Source: Syngnathus acus (lineage: Eukaryota; Chordata; Actinopteri; Syngnathiformes; Syngnathidae). From it: 64,000 bases of DNA. The notes beneath the pieces are model-generated. The model searched no databases. It saw only the letters and a list, made by a program, of their open reading frames with translations, and was not told the origin of the DNA. Position numbers and translations under genes: made by a program. Of the stretch, positions 24,276-37,754 are shown piece by piece. The stretch covers positions 6,695,476 to 6,759,475 of the forward strand of contig NC_051089.1 of the NCBI RefSeq assembly GCF_901709675.1, given 5' to 3'. Every line of letters begins with the position of its first letter. The stretch's first letter is position 1.

Positions 24276-27200
24276 TCCACTAAAATTGTTCTGAATAAAT
24301 ATGTTTTAGAAATTAGTATTGGAATTAATGTTAATGGATCTTTACCATTGTACAGTTTGAGCCTGAAACAGTTCAATTTTACTCATAATTATTCACTTCA
24401 CATACATTTATGTATTAGATATTAATTCACTAAATAAGGGCCACTGTATAAGGAAAAATAACTCAAAAGGTACCAATGACTTGTCTAACCAAAGATCTGT
24501 AAGTTCCTCAACAAACTTTCTTAGAAGTCTTTTATAGCAGATCACTTGCTTTTCTTTCCCGAGTGTGGTGTTTGTAACTGTGTACTGTATTATCCCAACC
24601 GGCCCCGTCGGCCGTCTCATGGGGGATTCGGGGAGGGCAGTTTGCTAAGTAGTAAACCTGTGTTCTGTCAGGTGTCATTAAAGTCCAGAGGGAGTCTGAG
24701 GGGAGCTGTCACAGCGAGGAGTAATGGATGTCTTCTTCGTTGATTGCTAGCAGGGATGGAGTCAGCACAAACACCAAATTAGAAGTGACACTTTGATGGA
24801 ACCAAAGCAGGAGACACAGCGAGTCACCCAAATTAGACGGAGGATGGGCAGAAGGCTTGTAAAGTAGAAGAAAACAAAAGAAGTGCATGGATAAAGCAGA
24901 CACAAATGGAATTTAAATTAAGTGGAAAGGGAAGACAAGGGAAGTTCAAACACCCCCAAAGGGCAATATGACGTTACTACCTGTTTCAGTGTCATGAGAA
25001 TTTGGGATAATCTCCACTGGTCTGAGCCGAAGTGTTGTTTCTGTAACAGGTTCTATTTTGTTATGTTGGTACTGCCCTTTGTTCTCATTCTTGTAGGATG
25101 AATAAGACTCAAACAGCTTTCAGTGAACGTAGACTTTGATTTGGATCTTTTGTGACCGGTGAATTGCATTTGAGTTCATTTGTTAGTGTTGCCTGACATA
25201 AAAAAGAACTGAGTGAAGACCATGTAGAGCCTCATGCTAGACAGTAACTTATCCTCCTTTGTGATCAAACGTCAGAGTGGATATATTTCAGACTGAGTAA
25301 TACAAACGACGGGTAATATCATGCAATTTCTGGCAAAGTCAAAATGTTTGACGGCTAAATGCACGGAACAAACTCTTGGAGCATCTTGTGGTACACATTC
25401 GGAGAAAAAGCTCAGTTCAATTTGTCAGGAGTTTCAAACAGTGAATTAGAGCACGGCTTTCCAGCTGCACTCCCAAAATGTCCTAACCTTCATCTTCCGG
25501 CTGGCCAGTTCTGACCCGATATCTTTCGGAATCCTTAGCAAATAATTGCTTCCTATCTCAGTCGAGTGAATTTTGACTGGCCTTTAGGTGTCTGAGACCT
25601 TCATTAGCAACATCGCTTCAACATCACAATGAGGAAATGAGTTGAACGGGTCATAACAGAAGACAAAACGACGACCGGCTAGACGAGAGGAATGGGCTTC
25701 AAATGCGTCCTAGAAAGCCTTAGAAATATAATTAATATTGATGCACGTCGGTTCCTATGCCGCCGTGACATTTTGCGACCGGAGTGCAAATGTCGTCAAG
25801 CAGCGAGAACATGCAATCAGAGAATTATTCTTTCCTTCTATCCTAAGGGATCTCAATCTCCTTGATAAAACCTTTTCTTCTCCAGTTTTATGTCTTTGTT
25901 TGATGGTGACAGACGTGAAAGAAGGGGAGAAAGACCAAAAGGTTGTGACATTTGTGAAAGACAAGGACATAGACCATCCACAAGGCCATATCCCCCGGGG
26001 AATATACTCAACACACTTCCAAGGTTGTCTTCTCTGCTTTTAAGTAGCGCAGAGTGGCAACGAGGCCTGACAGCATCATTTGCCCCGCCGGAACCTCAAC
26101 GCGACGGTTCCTGCTCAGGGAAGCGTGGGGCCATTAAAAATGAATAGATCAATACATAAGAATACACGAACCCCCCCGGCTGTCTGTTTTGATGCAGAGA
26201 GCAAAGGGAGCATTGAAGGATAAAAGGTTGGAATAATATGGCCGCTATGTTGACAAGCACTGACAGAAAAAGTTAGGACGCTTCAATGTAAATATGATTC
26301 AGGTGTTCACAAAATGGAAACGATTGTTTCCACATGGCACAGAAATAAATATGTCTGTGGCGGTTTTATCAATATATAAGGGGTAATGAGCCATGGGATG
26401 AAATTAAACTAGGTACGATGTTTTGAAAATCAAAACATGGAAATAATGGAGTTAGAAAAACAATTCAGGCGAGATATGATCTATCTGTCTAAAATTAACA
26501 TTTGATTCCTTCAATAATCAAAATGCTCTTCAATCATCCATTTCATTTTATGATGTCAAATCCACAAGGCCATGTGCATCACTTTTTAGGAATCGAGTGA
26601 AATTTGAAGTGGTCTTTTTTATTTTTTTATTTGAAGGTTAATTATCTGCAACCAGCTTTCTATTTTGGGAACAAAGGGAAAAGTTTTGGGGATTACTTGT
26701 ATGAAAGTTTTCTTTTTCTTTTTGTCATGTCATTTGAACTATTCAACAGACTAAACATTCATAATTAATGAAGAGGTCAGAAGTCGGAAAGGTCAATCCG
26801 AATTATTATGATTCAGACTCAATTATAGTTACAATCATAACATTGTGTCTTGGTTCAACCAGCCAACATTACCATACTAGATATAATTTGAGATTTTGCA
26901 TTTTTATTGCTTCATATAAATTCCTTGGCCATGCATACATATCTTTGCCCTGTATAAATAGTCATCGACATCGGGCACTGACAATTTTTTACTTTTCATT
27001 TACAAGTCCATATTTATTTTTTTGTCTTCAAGTACCGTGCAGTACATTTCCAAAAACAGTATTGTTCAGTTTTACTGAACTTTTATGTATGCTACATCTT
27101 ATCACTGCTTGTTTTCACATATTTACTATTTAAGCACAACTTATCTTTAAGTAATCTTATTTTTCTTTTTATATCACAAAACACAATGTGATTTTGAAAA

Positions 27201-29077
27201 ATGTGCATAATGTTACTACTGTTTCAACTTTCTTAATTTATTAACTAATATTTGAGCCAATTAAGTCATTGGCCGAAATGTCATGGAGTTGCCGCCATCT
27301 TAAAATGAAAAATAGAAAATGCACACTTGTTTTCAACTTTTAAAACATGACTAAAGTAAAATATCGCAGTATTTTATGTCCTGTAGAGCAGAAAATCAGA
27401 TCTCAGCATGTGATTTTCTTGAAACTTGAAAGGATATGATGAAGGCGGCTCACATCCACGCAAGCAACTCAGTTTGACAGGGAATCACATCATCAACACC
27501 AGCGGTGAACAAAGTACGGTATTTTGGCAAAAAGTTGGGTAATTTGCAAAAACCTCGCAAAAAGATCTCCTTGGCACTGGAAGTGGGAGAAATATCTGAT
27601 GCCATTTAGGCTCAGTACTGAAGCCGCTGCTGTTGTGATTTGGTGCTTTCAAAATATAATCCAATGATAGCTAGGAGATACTTTATCGTGCCCAGTTAGC
27701 ACCAGCGGTATTGCATCACTGACCTCTGAAGCTCTTTTGAGTCATGCCTCGGGTTGAAAAAAAAAAACGTTTGATAAATCTCTTAGCCCTTCACCTTGGC
27801 TCAAAGTCGAACATTCGGGTTGTGAGACATGCTTGTTTAACTACGAATGGGTTTCAACATGTTTCTTAGAATAACAATCGCGCTACACACCGCATGCTAA
27901 CAGGTCCGACAATGACAAAGCCATCATCATTCTTCCGACCTTGACGGCGCTACAATGAGCCGACAAAGGCCTTGATTCTCAGCGCACCTTTGCGAAAGAA
28001 AAATGATTTATTTTGACTGACGAATGACTCGCTTTGGGAATGTCAATGTGAAGATTGTGAGTGATGCAAGACGGTCGTAAGACATGCGGTCCAGTCTCTG
28101 ACCTTGGATCCGCATGCACAAACAACAGGAAATGGACCATTATGCAATTTTCTATTCTTCTCATTTCTAGTTCACAATGGTAAAATGGTCACCTAAGGTG
28201 ACTAATTTAGCAGTCGTGACTAACATCTGCTTGTCTCCGTCATTTAAATGCAGCAACTTGAATAAAAGATGCACATGGAGCAGACATGGTGAATTATGCA
28301 CATTAGTGTTGTAGTCTCACCCAATTTGAAATGAGTTAATTAAAGCAAACCATTTGCATTGTTATGCTTTTCTTCGCCTCAGGAAAAAAAAATCCTGTGG
28401 GTGCTTGAAATTCTTTTATGCTTCCAGTTGTTATATTTTTTTCTCAATTACGTTAATGTTAATAATTTGTTACATGGAAAAAACTATTAAAATAATTTAA
28501 AAAGTGATAAAATAAAAATAAATAATAGTTTTCCAAGAGATTCTATTAAAATCCACCTGTTTGCCAAAAAAAGAAAATTATACTCAATATAAATCTAAAT
28601 AAAAAAATAAAAATAAAATAAAAATCAGGCAAGCTGAAGTTGGCAATGGTAGCGGCACTACCTACTTGTTGCATGCATGCGGTCAAACCACCATCACATC
28701 ATACGCTGAGTGTGCAAATAAAATATCCTCTCACCCAAGATGGCCGCTCTGCTCTGCGTGATAGCGTGACATTCCACACCCTGTCATGCAGCCACCCAAT
28801 TAGCCTCTGCTCTGCAGGAAGCCATGATTGGCCTGGTGTTGTTCCTTGACCAAAGATGGCAGTGAAACCACCACTTAGGATTTCAAGAGGCTGTTTGCTT
28901 CTTTTATGCAGGAGCTGTCACCTCTGATGAGCTGCGGGAGCCGTGGAGGGTTGTGGCAACAAAAGCTATGCTCTGTCATTCAACTCACTCGTTCTGTGTG
29001 TCATGGTGATGTCCTGTGGGAATATCCAATGGTTAAACAAACATTATAAGAGCTTGACCAATTTTTGGGCAAAAGGA

Positions 29078-29171
29078 TCACAGTGTAGTCATGGTTAACA
29101 TTTCTGCTTCACAGATGCAAGGTCATTGGCTCGATTCTTTGAATGTGCATGTTGTTATCGTGCTTGTGTCC
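29078..29171 (+). repeat. Eroded SINE head
   Basis: tagtcatggttaacatttct then gcttcacagatgcaagg and a B-box-like ggctcgattctttg match the tRNA-like head of the element at 6218-6569. gtgcatgttgttatcgtgct follows, echoing its first body block. The remainder is missing. Confidence 0.6.
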
Positions 29172-29318
29172 TTCCTTCCATATCCCAAATCCAAATGAAA
29201 AAGAATAAAAGCATGGACGACTTCAAACCTGCCTGAAGGTCTCAAATCTGACACCTTATCTGGAATTAAATAATTAATCGTCACATTTGAATGCGTCACT
29301 ATACTTAAAAAAAAAGCA

Positions 29319-29352
29319 AGAGAGAGAGAGAGAGACAGAGACAGAGAGAGAG
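29319..29352. repeat. (AG)n microsatellite
   Basis: AG dinucleotides interrupted twice by AC, just after an A run. It lies 147 bp after the SINE head fragment. Confidence 0.9.
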
Positions 29353-30234
29353 TCCACATGGTTTGATCAATTTAATCCGGTTGTGTCTCAAACAATCAAA
29401 CGCGTCTCACATCCAACATTTATCATTGTGTTTTATCTCCATGCAGTAATCCTGGATGAAATTTGGGTGCACGTCACTGATGTGACGCAGATATAAAACG
29501 ATGTCACCTATTCTCTAATCCTCGACAGCAGAGTATATTAAATGTAAATCCCCAGCTATTAGAAATTGTGACAATGGGGCCTCAAGGTGGGGTAGGGGGG
29601 TGTGGAATAATGCAAGAGAAGAGTGGTTTAGTATATGACTCTTCTAAGGTTCTAATGTTTTTTTCCTCAACCCTTCACATGTATAAAGCCATTCGCGTCC
29701 TCTTTTGACTGCATCCACTGAGAATGTCTGAGATAAGGCGTCTGCTTTTGTAGCCAATTTGTATGCACGTGGTTGTCTTACTAGTAACGGTAAAGGAAGA
29801 GAGCGAGAGAGAGAGAAAAAAAAACAATTAGAGCCGTAAAAGCTCATAGCTTCAGGCTTCGAAGACCTATTCTGCTACCATTGAATCGTTATATGGCCTT
29901 GCGATGTTTGAAGAGGAGGTGCTTACTGATAAGTGTGAGATTGAACAAAGGAGCCAAGAAAAAGAAGACCGAAGTGAACATTCTCTTGGTAGAAAGAAGA
30001 GAAAGGAGATGAAGTAAGGCGCCACTAACTGCTGTAGTAAAAAATAAAGGCTCGGGATGGACTGAACATGGCACATCAAGGCTGAGCTAAGCCAAGCAGC
30101 ACGCAAGTGGCTCCAGAAAAAGACAACTTGTGTGAAGAGCAAGGGATTTATTAAAGTCTAAAAATAGGGCCAATGTCAATCCTACTTTTACGAGTCACAC
30201 TCCAAATCACATTGATGGCAAATCTAGATTTAGG

Positions 30235-30312
30235 CTTCAACCCCGCTCAGAGATGTTCCCAATCCCCTCATTATGAGGCAGACGCGCTAACCTCGTGCCC
30301 TATCGTGTTGCC
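30235..30312 (-). repeat. SINE head fragment, minus orientation
   Basis: cattatgaggcagacgcgct then aacctcgtgccc and gtgttgcccc correspond to the head region of the tRNA-derived SINE read from its complement. A decayed B-box complement (ttcaacccc) lies at the left edge. The body and tail are absent. Confidence 0.6.
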
Positions 30313-30860
30313 CCACGATAGGCTATTTGCCTATAAATGGGATGTTAGCACAGACGCCATTAGCCGGTTAGTAAGTGCTTCACACAACACTCAATTGCCT
30401 TAATTAGAATTCGCTGCTCGCCGATTGAAGCCAGACTCAGTGATTCATCCGAGTTGAAAGGGGAGCAAATTGTGATTAGTGGATAATAGACACTTTTGCA
30501 CCATTAACCCGAATGAACCAACGTAAACAAGGCTTGTTGCGTAGAAAAAAAAAATGATTACATTTGCTGCGCTATTACCCATTTTGTTTGTCTTTGTGTT
30601 TCAGAGTGGTCATGAGTAATTGATGCCCAAATCAATATCAGTTCTGAGTTCAAATCTATGACAGTTGTCAAAAAAATGACGTGTAGATCTCTGCAAGACA
30701 TTTGTATTAGCAACGGTAGTGCATTTAATATGAGCAAACACATTTTATTTACGTAATTCTTTATTCCAGCAGCGAGACCTTTTTTCCATCCATCAGATTT
30801 GCCGATGTTAGTACGTTATATGCTATCTTGTAGCCGTCCTTTCGTTCACTTGGGCCTCGC

Positions 30861-31258
30861 TACAGCTGCCTTTTTAATTGCCTGCGTTTCCATCCCTGCA
30901 GTGAAATTCAACACCTCATTAAGGGCTTCGGAGGAAACCTGAATCATTCACTGAGAACAGGCAATTAAAGAGGCGTTGGCATGGAGCTCGGTTGGCTGAT
31001 GTATCGATTGACTCACTGTGCTTGGATGAGTATTTGTCTTTTATCTATTTTCTTTGTCTACTATTTCTTTATGATGATAAATAATACACTTGTGAGATTG
31101 CTAGATTGTTTTTTAATTTCAGTTAGCAATTAAGCCTCCGTCATATGATAATGAATATCTGTCCAATTAAATGCCCTGGCCGCCCTTTAATGGTGATTTT
31201 GACTTTGTAACTTTGTCGTCCCTTGTCGCTAAATTACCAATTGCCATTCTTAATACCA
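30861..31258. promoter_or_regulatory. Candidate conserved enhancer pair
   Basis: Two blocks are separated by AT-rich spacer. The first contains cctttttaattgcctgcg, cacctcattaagggctt and aggcaattaaagaggcg. The second contains gttagcaattaagcctccg, gtccaattaaatgccc and gctaaattaccaattgcc. The repeated use of CAATTA/TAATTG cores in unique, GC-mixed sequence is the only evidence. Confidence 0.3.
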
Positions 31259-31380
31259 TGTTTCTGTTTGCCAAAACTGTCCAAAATCAAGGATGATGTA
31301 ATATACATTGGAAGTTGCCCACAAATATAAACGAACCAGTGGCTTGAATACAGATTTGTTTATATATACGTATATATATA

Positions 31381-31401
31381 GATCTTCAAACATGTACAAT
31401 A

Positions 31402-31453
<52 letters not shown>

Positions 31454-31468
31454 ACATGTTTGAAGATC
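31381..31468. repeat. Perfect inverted repeat around an AT dinucleotide tract (cruciform-prone)
   Basis: The left arm GATCTTCAAACATGTACAAT (31381-31400) is matched base for base by its complement at 31449-31468. The 48 bp between are almost pure TA/AT, so the foldback can continue into the centre. Another (TA)n tract lies just to the left (31361-31380). The whole can extrude as a hairpin or cruciform. It could be a tiny foldback transposon or an AT-rich palindrome that arose in place; there is no clear target duplication. Confidence 0.9.
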
Positions 31469-34400
31469 ATTTCTAAAAAGTAGTGAGGCGTAGCTGGGTG
31501 ATGAGTGATGCTCTTCATCTTGATCATGATTTATAAAAACTTTAATGCAGCTGACGAGCCAGATAAGACCCCCAAAAAGCAGCTTTCCTTCAGCTAGTCC
31601 ACTGCCGTAGCTGCTTTAGTGCTCCTCGGAAAAAAACAAAAGAAAACAAAACAAAAAAAAGTGACATGGCAGCCAGTGTCCAATTGTTTATTTTCCTTTC
31701 ATTAGTCCTCGCCCACTTCCTGGTTGGACTTTCTGCAGATCCTGATTGGATAACCATCAATTACTCGGCACAAATCATAAAATAGGAAACGTTGCAAATG
31801 TATAAGTGTTCCTTTTCCCCCTCTCTCTGAAAACTAATAGCCAGAGCCAGAAAAGCTGAGTGTTTTCTCACTGTGCTTGCTTGCTGTGACTAAAGCTCAG
31901 CATTTAATTTGAGCCGCACTCGGGCAAAGATGATTAATGGAATACCTATGCACTCTGATTGCTTCTCACAGGTGATTTAAAGGTATAATAATCCTTTACA
32001 ATATTGCTCTGTGGTTTCCAGACCATTAAAATAACACTGACTGTGTCAGAGGAACACAAACAGTTCATTTAAAAGAGATTGCCGGCCAAGTCCTGGAACT
32101 TCGAGTCAGGCGCAGGGGAGTCATTCCTAAGGTGTCACTTCTTTCACTGTTTGCATGGAAGATGAATGGGAAACATTTACCGTGGCCCATATCTCACAAG
32201 CCGAGGATAATTCACTTTTATGCATACCATTTAATCTAAGGTTGCTGGATACCTGCAAATGAAAATGTTTCACTCTTACAATAATTTTAATAATTCACAA
32301 TAATCTGAGCTGAGCTAAAGTGTTTATGGGTAGCGTAAGTCAATTTGCAGTCCTTATCGCAAATGAGAAGCCAACAATAGAAATGAAACATTTAGAAATG
32401 CATGACACGGACAGACAAAAAGGCCGGAAGACAGACAGACACTCCCAATTCACCATTGGCTCTGTTTGTTTGTTTTGTTTCTGCATCAGGGTTTTCCTCC
32501 TGTCAATATTAGCCTCGATTAGCATTCTGCATCAGTAGAGATAACAACTGTGTTTGCATCTGTTCAAAGTTTCCAAATAGGATTCATCGTGTCTATAAAA
32601 GGAGAACTTACTCAAAGTTTACATTTACGGTTGCAGTCAATGTGACAGTGAAATTTGTGTCAAACACAAAACTCAATTTGAATAAAATCTTTGGATCTAT
32701 TCATTTATATGTCAACGAAACAATCAATGCAGGAGCTGAAATATAATGTTTAACATGCCATGGGTTATATTAGCCATAATTATTTACAGTTCCATAGGGA
32801 ATTATATAAGGCCCTGCAGTATCTCGCCTTGCTTTGTAACGAGGGAATATGTGCCGGAACTGGTGCCTTTTTCGTCTATAAAAAGAGGATGGAAAGGTCA
32901 AGTTGTTTCCCTCAAGAGCTAGTGGGTGTTCTTCTGAACTTCTTTCACTCGCATGACGCTTAAAAGCCATCGTATGAGTATGTTGCGGTTCTTTCACGGC
33001 AAAAAGCACACATTTTATGTCGCGAACTGTATGTGGCAAAGGTGGCAATTAAGTAAGTGCTAGTCGCAAGTGAGTGTGTTTTTTAGAGAAGAAAAGGTCG
33101 ATTTTAACCAGAGAAATAAATGATCAACAAAAAGTGGCAATACTACAAGAATAGAATCACACTTTTTTTGCCTAGAAAAAAAGTAATGTTCAATGTTTTT
33201 TTTTTTAGATTACAAGGAGGGCTATATATCCACATTAGCATGTTTGTTTACACAGTTCAAAGCTAGCATTTTGAGAAAAAGGTCATATATTGTCAAGAAT
33301 CATCGTTTCATCAAGAAAAAAAAAAAGCATTTTAGTTTTAAAAATGCATTTTGTGAAGAAAACTGTCACCTTTTTTATTTAGTAAGAATATGAGACGAGA
33401 GGTTCCCCCCATCAAAAAGTTGCAGTCTTCCAGAAGCACATTAAACGAGCAGGCTTCATTTGTGCAACTGCACACATTCCAAGTGATGCTGACCAAAGTA
33501 GCGGCGTCACACCGCTGCTACTCCCGCCACATTTCGTACGTGTTAAGTTTCTTAGTCGATGCCGAAATTGAGTTTCTCTAAATTGATTGAGTCGTCCGAG
33601 TCCGTGCTCATAACTGAATGGAGAGCCCAATTTCCAAAAGTTGCAAGGCAAGCTAGTGTGACAAGAATCAAGCGACATGTCAATAAGACAGCTCTCGCAC
33701 AAGTAATGGCTGTCTGTGCTCATTTTGAAGGTGACTTTGTTTTACTAATGGCCGTCACACGGCCCTGTATTGAAACTTGAATTGATTTGCAGTCACATTT
33801 TCTCCCTCCTGCTCTTAAGAGCCATGCATCAGTTAGTGGCTAGCGTATACGTACGCCCATGCCAAGGTCATTTTCAACATAAGAATGATAGAGTCTGACA
33901 TTAAACCCTTTGCCTGCAAATGGGCAGATGCTTCGCTCTGGAAAGTGGCTTGCCAAGTGTCTGCTTTTATCACCTTGCGGGGTTCGGCTGAGAGGAGTTG
34001 GCAGACTGGTACGGGGGGGAAATTCCCTCCGCATTTAGCCAGTGCGCTCGCACTCTTCTGCATGATCATTAAGGGCACAATGGACACTTAGCTTGCGACA
34101 AGTCGTGCTCAAACGTGGACTGCACAATGCACATCTGTATTTTTTTTTTCTTTCTCATGATTAGTATTTCTGAACACAATACTTTTGTAATTTCGATAAT
34201 TCCGGCCTCAGAACTTTTGAATAGTTCCTCCTGTCTGGTGTTCCAAATTGCTGGAAAAAAAGCAAAAAGAGACATCAATAAAAAGTCAATGGAGGTCAAT
34301 ATGTATAGCTAAGTGATCATCAAGGCTTCAGAGTGTGACCGCTGGCGCACCATTTGCAATCATTACACGATGCAATTGGACATCCAAGCACACCGGAGAG

Positions 34401-35513
34401 ACACGCATACTTGTCGTTAGTTGTTCTTCAATCATCCTTTCATGCATGTCAAACATCAACAGGAAGAGAAATTTTGAATCTGCATCCCCTTTAGAAATGG
34501 ACCTTCCTGCTTCCCGCCACGTGCAACTCGGGAAACGGGAGTAATTCCCAGCTGTGGTGGCTGCGTGTTGTTGGTGAGCCACAAGCAATTTGCATCCCCG
34601 AGCCAGTTATTGCTTTGAGGCTGAACTCTCATTCCAGTCGCCGAGTGCTCTTATGAGTCCCCTGCTACGTTTACCAATCTGGAAAATTGAGCATCGGACA
34701 TGGAAATGGAAGGAATTGGAGGTGCGGAGTTCGACAAGTGCTGATAAGATCTCTTTCTGTAATGGCTGAAAGTCACAACATAAATGTTGACGTAGTACAG
34801 GGACGGGCAATTTGAATCATTACTGTCAAGGGGCCACACTGAACAGCACACCTCCTAACTAGATTCAACATGATAAAAAATGTTTAATTCACACTTTTTT
34901 TCCCTCTCATTTTATTTCAACTTTTTGGATAAAAAGAAAGCAAAACTAATAATACTAATGAAATAATAACAAAAAATTAAAGAAAGACAGATAAATAAAA
35001 TAATAATCCCAAAAATCACTAAAAACATTTTTGACATTTGCGCATTTCAATAATTTTAGTCAGAAATTAATTTAGTTTTCATAAATTAGGACTTTATTCC
35101 AATCATGTTTTTTTAATCAAAAATAATAATTCAGGTAACCATTGTAACTATGTTTCAATTGTATTTGATAGAATTTGTCTACATTATTTTTGTACAACTC
35201 TTCTCATAGTAATGCCACTTACTCTTGTTCGTTATTTTTTCTTTGCTCGTAACCTAAGAAGTCACTTTTACTTGAAGTGCATTGTGGAATATATGTCGTT
35301 AATGATTGAAACTTCTAAATCTCACAACAAACACAAACTTCAATCTTTTGCCAAACAACTTAATCGCAAGAAAAAAAAATCCTATAAATTCTTAATAAAG
35401 TAGAAGTGACCTGAGGAGGACTTTTCATATCCACTTGAGATGACCCTACACGTCCTGTCCGGAACAATTTACTATGATTGTGAAGGTTAGAGCAGAGTGG
35501 ACTGGGGATGGGG
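31469..35513. other. Non-coding spacer, nothing firmly identified
   Basis: Stretch 31680-31990 is unique and motif-rich (gtccaattgtttattttcc, catcaattactcggcac, aagatgattaatggaat), a possible enhancer. Stretch 34870-35400 is strongly AT-rich. No exon is supported. Confidence 0.45.
34797..34846 (+). repeat. Possible DNA-transposon terminal fragment
   Basis: acagggacgggcaatttgaa then caaggggccacactga resembles a class of vertebrate hAT-like ends (gggcaa...gggccaca). Only one end is seen. Confidence 0.3.
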
Positions 35514-35670
35514 AAAAAAAAAAAAAAAAAAACAAGGATGAGGCCGCAAAGACCTGCTCTGCACTCAATAAGTCTCAGGTAAGACTGCTATTTATTAAGG
35601 AGGCAGGCCAGTCATACTTGGATTAAGGTGGGCAAAGCCGATCCTAACCAATATCCGCTTCATCCATGTG

Positions 35671-35701
<31 letters not shown>

Positions 35702-35710
35702 TGGGGGGGG
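35514..35710. repeat. Poly(A), then (GT)n and poly(G) tracts
   Basis: A run of 19 A's (35514-35532) is followed by about 140 bp of ordinary sequence, then about 14 GT units (35674-35701) and eight G's (35703-35710). No retroposon body ends at the A run that I could recognise. Confidence 0.85.
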
Positions 35711-37370
35711 CAAAGTGACCGAGGTATTGGTTCCTAACAATGCTCCTTCAAAAATTTTTGAAGTAATTTCTCTAGTTCGAATCATTCATTTATTCTATTT
35801 ATTTATTATTCCTAAAATTATATTCAAGTTCTCTTTATTTATTGTTCCTAACATTCTGAACATATGACATACAAGGTTGTCATTGACCAGTGGTAATATA
35901 TTTCCAACAAGTGTCTTTTCTTCGTCAAGTTTAACATAAATCCTTCACCCCTCTGTAGGTGCTTCCTTCAAAGTTGCCCACAAGTCCAATTTGATATTTT
36001 ACTGCTTGTGGTTGACGGGCAAACGTAAATCTGCTCTTTCTCGCTCACTTTTTCTTTTGTCCCTGAAGCTCTTTTGCCACCTTTTCCGTTTCTCTTCTTC
36101 ATCTCTCAACACAGCGTTCTGGGCGAGCGAATTTGGCGTGGCTGCTAATTGCCAACTGGGCCCGGAACGATGCAATAATATCAAAGAGACCTTTTTTCCT
36201 GGTGTAGAGAATGACAATATAGACTGGTGTAAGAAAGAAAGTCTTTCATATTGTGGTGGTGTGTGTGGAAATGACATTCAAAGCCTTTCTTCCTTTCAAG
36301 GCGTAGTAAATTATGGAGAGGTAGTAGCATGTGACGTAGATCCCGCCTTTTGATTGATAAAAAGTGACTTTGACTGTCACCTTGCATGCGGAAGGTGCTG
36401 TGGAAACTTCTAAAGGAATTCGTTCAGACATGCCTACATGCAAAAGGAAAGATTTTTTTGGCGTCCATTTTGTTTTCACCAAACAACACTTGCTATTTTT
36501 ACTGGTAAATCAGACTGCTTATTGGATGGGAGTCGTCACGGTGCGCTGCGCTATACAATTAAACGCATACTTCTTCAACTCCATCAGCCACTCTTGTAAA
36601 AAAAATTTTTTTTATCTGTTTTATCTGCTTGTCAATAAAAAGACACTCCTTCAGCAAAAAAAGAACAAAACTGTGTGATTTTCTTTTCACAAAGGTGAAA
36701 TTGTGGAAGCGAACCACTTACACTAATAAAAATGCACTCATCTGAACTATTAGCTATTTCTTCCAATGAAACCATCACTAATGCATCATCTTGATTTCGC
36801 TACTCTCCTGTGTTGAAAGAGGAAACCCACAGCTAAAGAGCAAGCCAGTTCCTCTTCCAATAAACCAGAATTTTAGACATGACTTTGAATTCATGATTTT
36901 GATTAATAGAGCTGAGTCACAATGAAAAGATTCTGAGGCCCACTTGTTTTGACTTTGTATGTTCTCCCTGTGGCTTTCTCCCACGTCTATTATTCAAAAC
37001 AGCATATTTTTCACTGCAAGACAAGTTCACCTCACCTTGTTTCTCCAAATAAAGAAGGACACCTCAACTTTTTGATGGTAATGATATACTACTAGCCACT
37101 GATTTTGGGCGGAAGACAAATTGTACCTCTGAGGAAACAAATCGTGGTCTGATGCCGTTATTTCACTCAGGTTACAAAGTTATGAGACTGTTTTTCGTCA
37201 GTAGCTAAACAACTTTTGGAATGTAGCTTTCTATGTTTATAGCGGAATGATGACACCCTAACGCCCTCAATTTACTCTTATTCTTGAAGTTGCCGCCCAA
37301 TTTAATAGAAGCTATGCTTTTCCTCACGGTTGCAATGAAGGCCTATTTGAGCTATTTTACGGGTGAGAAG
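35711..37370. other. Non-coding spacer, nothing specific
   Basis: AT-rich unique sequence; the open frames on both strands at 35990-36390 overlap and have no recognisable domain. Confidence 0.45.
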
Positions 37371-37425
37371 TGGGTTGCATCCTGAACAACCAATCACAGG
37401 GCATATAGACAAAAACTTTCCCACA
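37371..37425 (-). repeat. Old SINE fragment, left part
   Basis: tgcatcctgaacaaccaatc then acagggcatatagacaaa matches the block ccctgaaccggttgccagcc + aatcgcagggcacacagaga seen in the intact SINE at 6218-6569, in the same orientation. Confidence 0.55.
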
Positions 37426-37650
37426 TATGGATTGTTAATACTCATCAATAGGTACCTTGAGCTAGATCAGTTTATCGTCGTGACTTTCTCTTTGCTGACT
37501 TTGCATATTTCTATTTATGTCTGAGAGAAAAACAATACACAGCTGTGCACGAGTCTTTTTGGCATCCCACTGACAATATTCTGCAATTCACTCTTAGCAC
37601 AGTAAGCATTGAAGACTAACGGACCGGACTGGCGGAGGTTCCCTCACTAC

Positions 37651-37708
37651 CTTTCTGACTGGGAATCGGATCCAGGCCACTAAATCCTAACCAGGAGACC
37701 ACCAGGCT
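37651..37708 (-). pseudogene. tRNA-Glu-like pseudogene
   Basis: On the minus strand the sequence begins CCTGGTGGTCTCCTGGTTAG and continues GATT. This matches the acceptor/D-arm half of eukaryotic tRNA-Glu, including the A box. It ends GGATCCGATTCCCAGTCAG, close to the tRNA-Glu T arm and B box (GGTTCGATTCC). The anticodon arm and variable region are reduced to a few bases, so it cannot fold as a tRNA. It is either a decayed tRNA gene or the head of a tRNA-Glu SINE. It sits between two parts of an older SINE, which suggests insertion into it. Confidence 0.6.
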
Positions 37709-37754
37709 TTGTTGTGGTTCATGCATTAAGAGTTTGAAAAGAATGAATTTCATA

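Larger units (their letters stand above)
20606..29077. other. Long non-coding stretch, no exon seen
   Basis: Apart from the short tandem duplication at 22685-22721 and a shared repeat word at 24249, this is unique AT-rich DNA. Several open frames occur, all short and lacking domain features. GC-richer blocks at 22190-22480, 25980-26150 and 28640-28950 could be regulatory. Nothing else could be supported. Confidence 0.45.
29353..31360. other. Non-coding spacer with enhancer-like blocks
   Basis: Holds the SINE head at 30235-30312 and two motif-dense unique blocks (30861-31020 and 31115-31258). A G-rich word (ggggtaggggggtg, about 29590) is present. No exon is supported. Confidence 0.45.
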
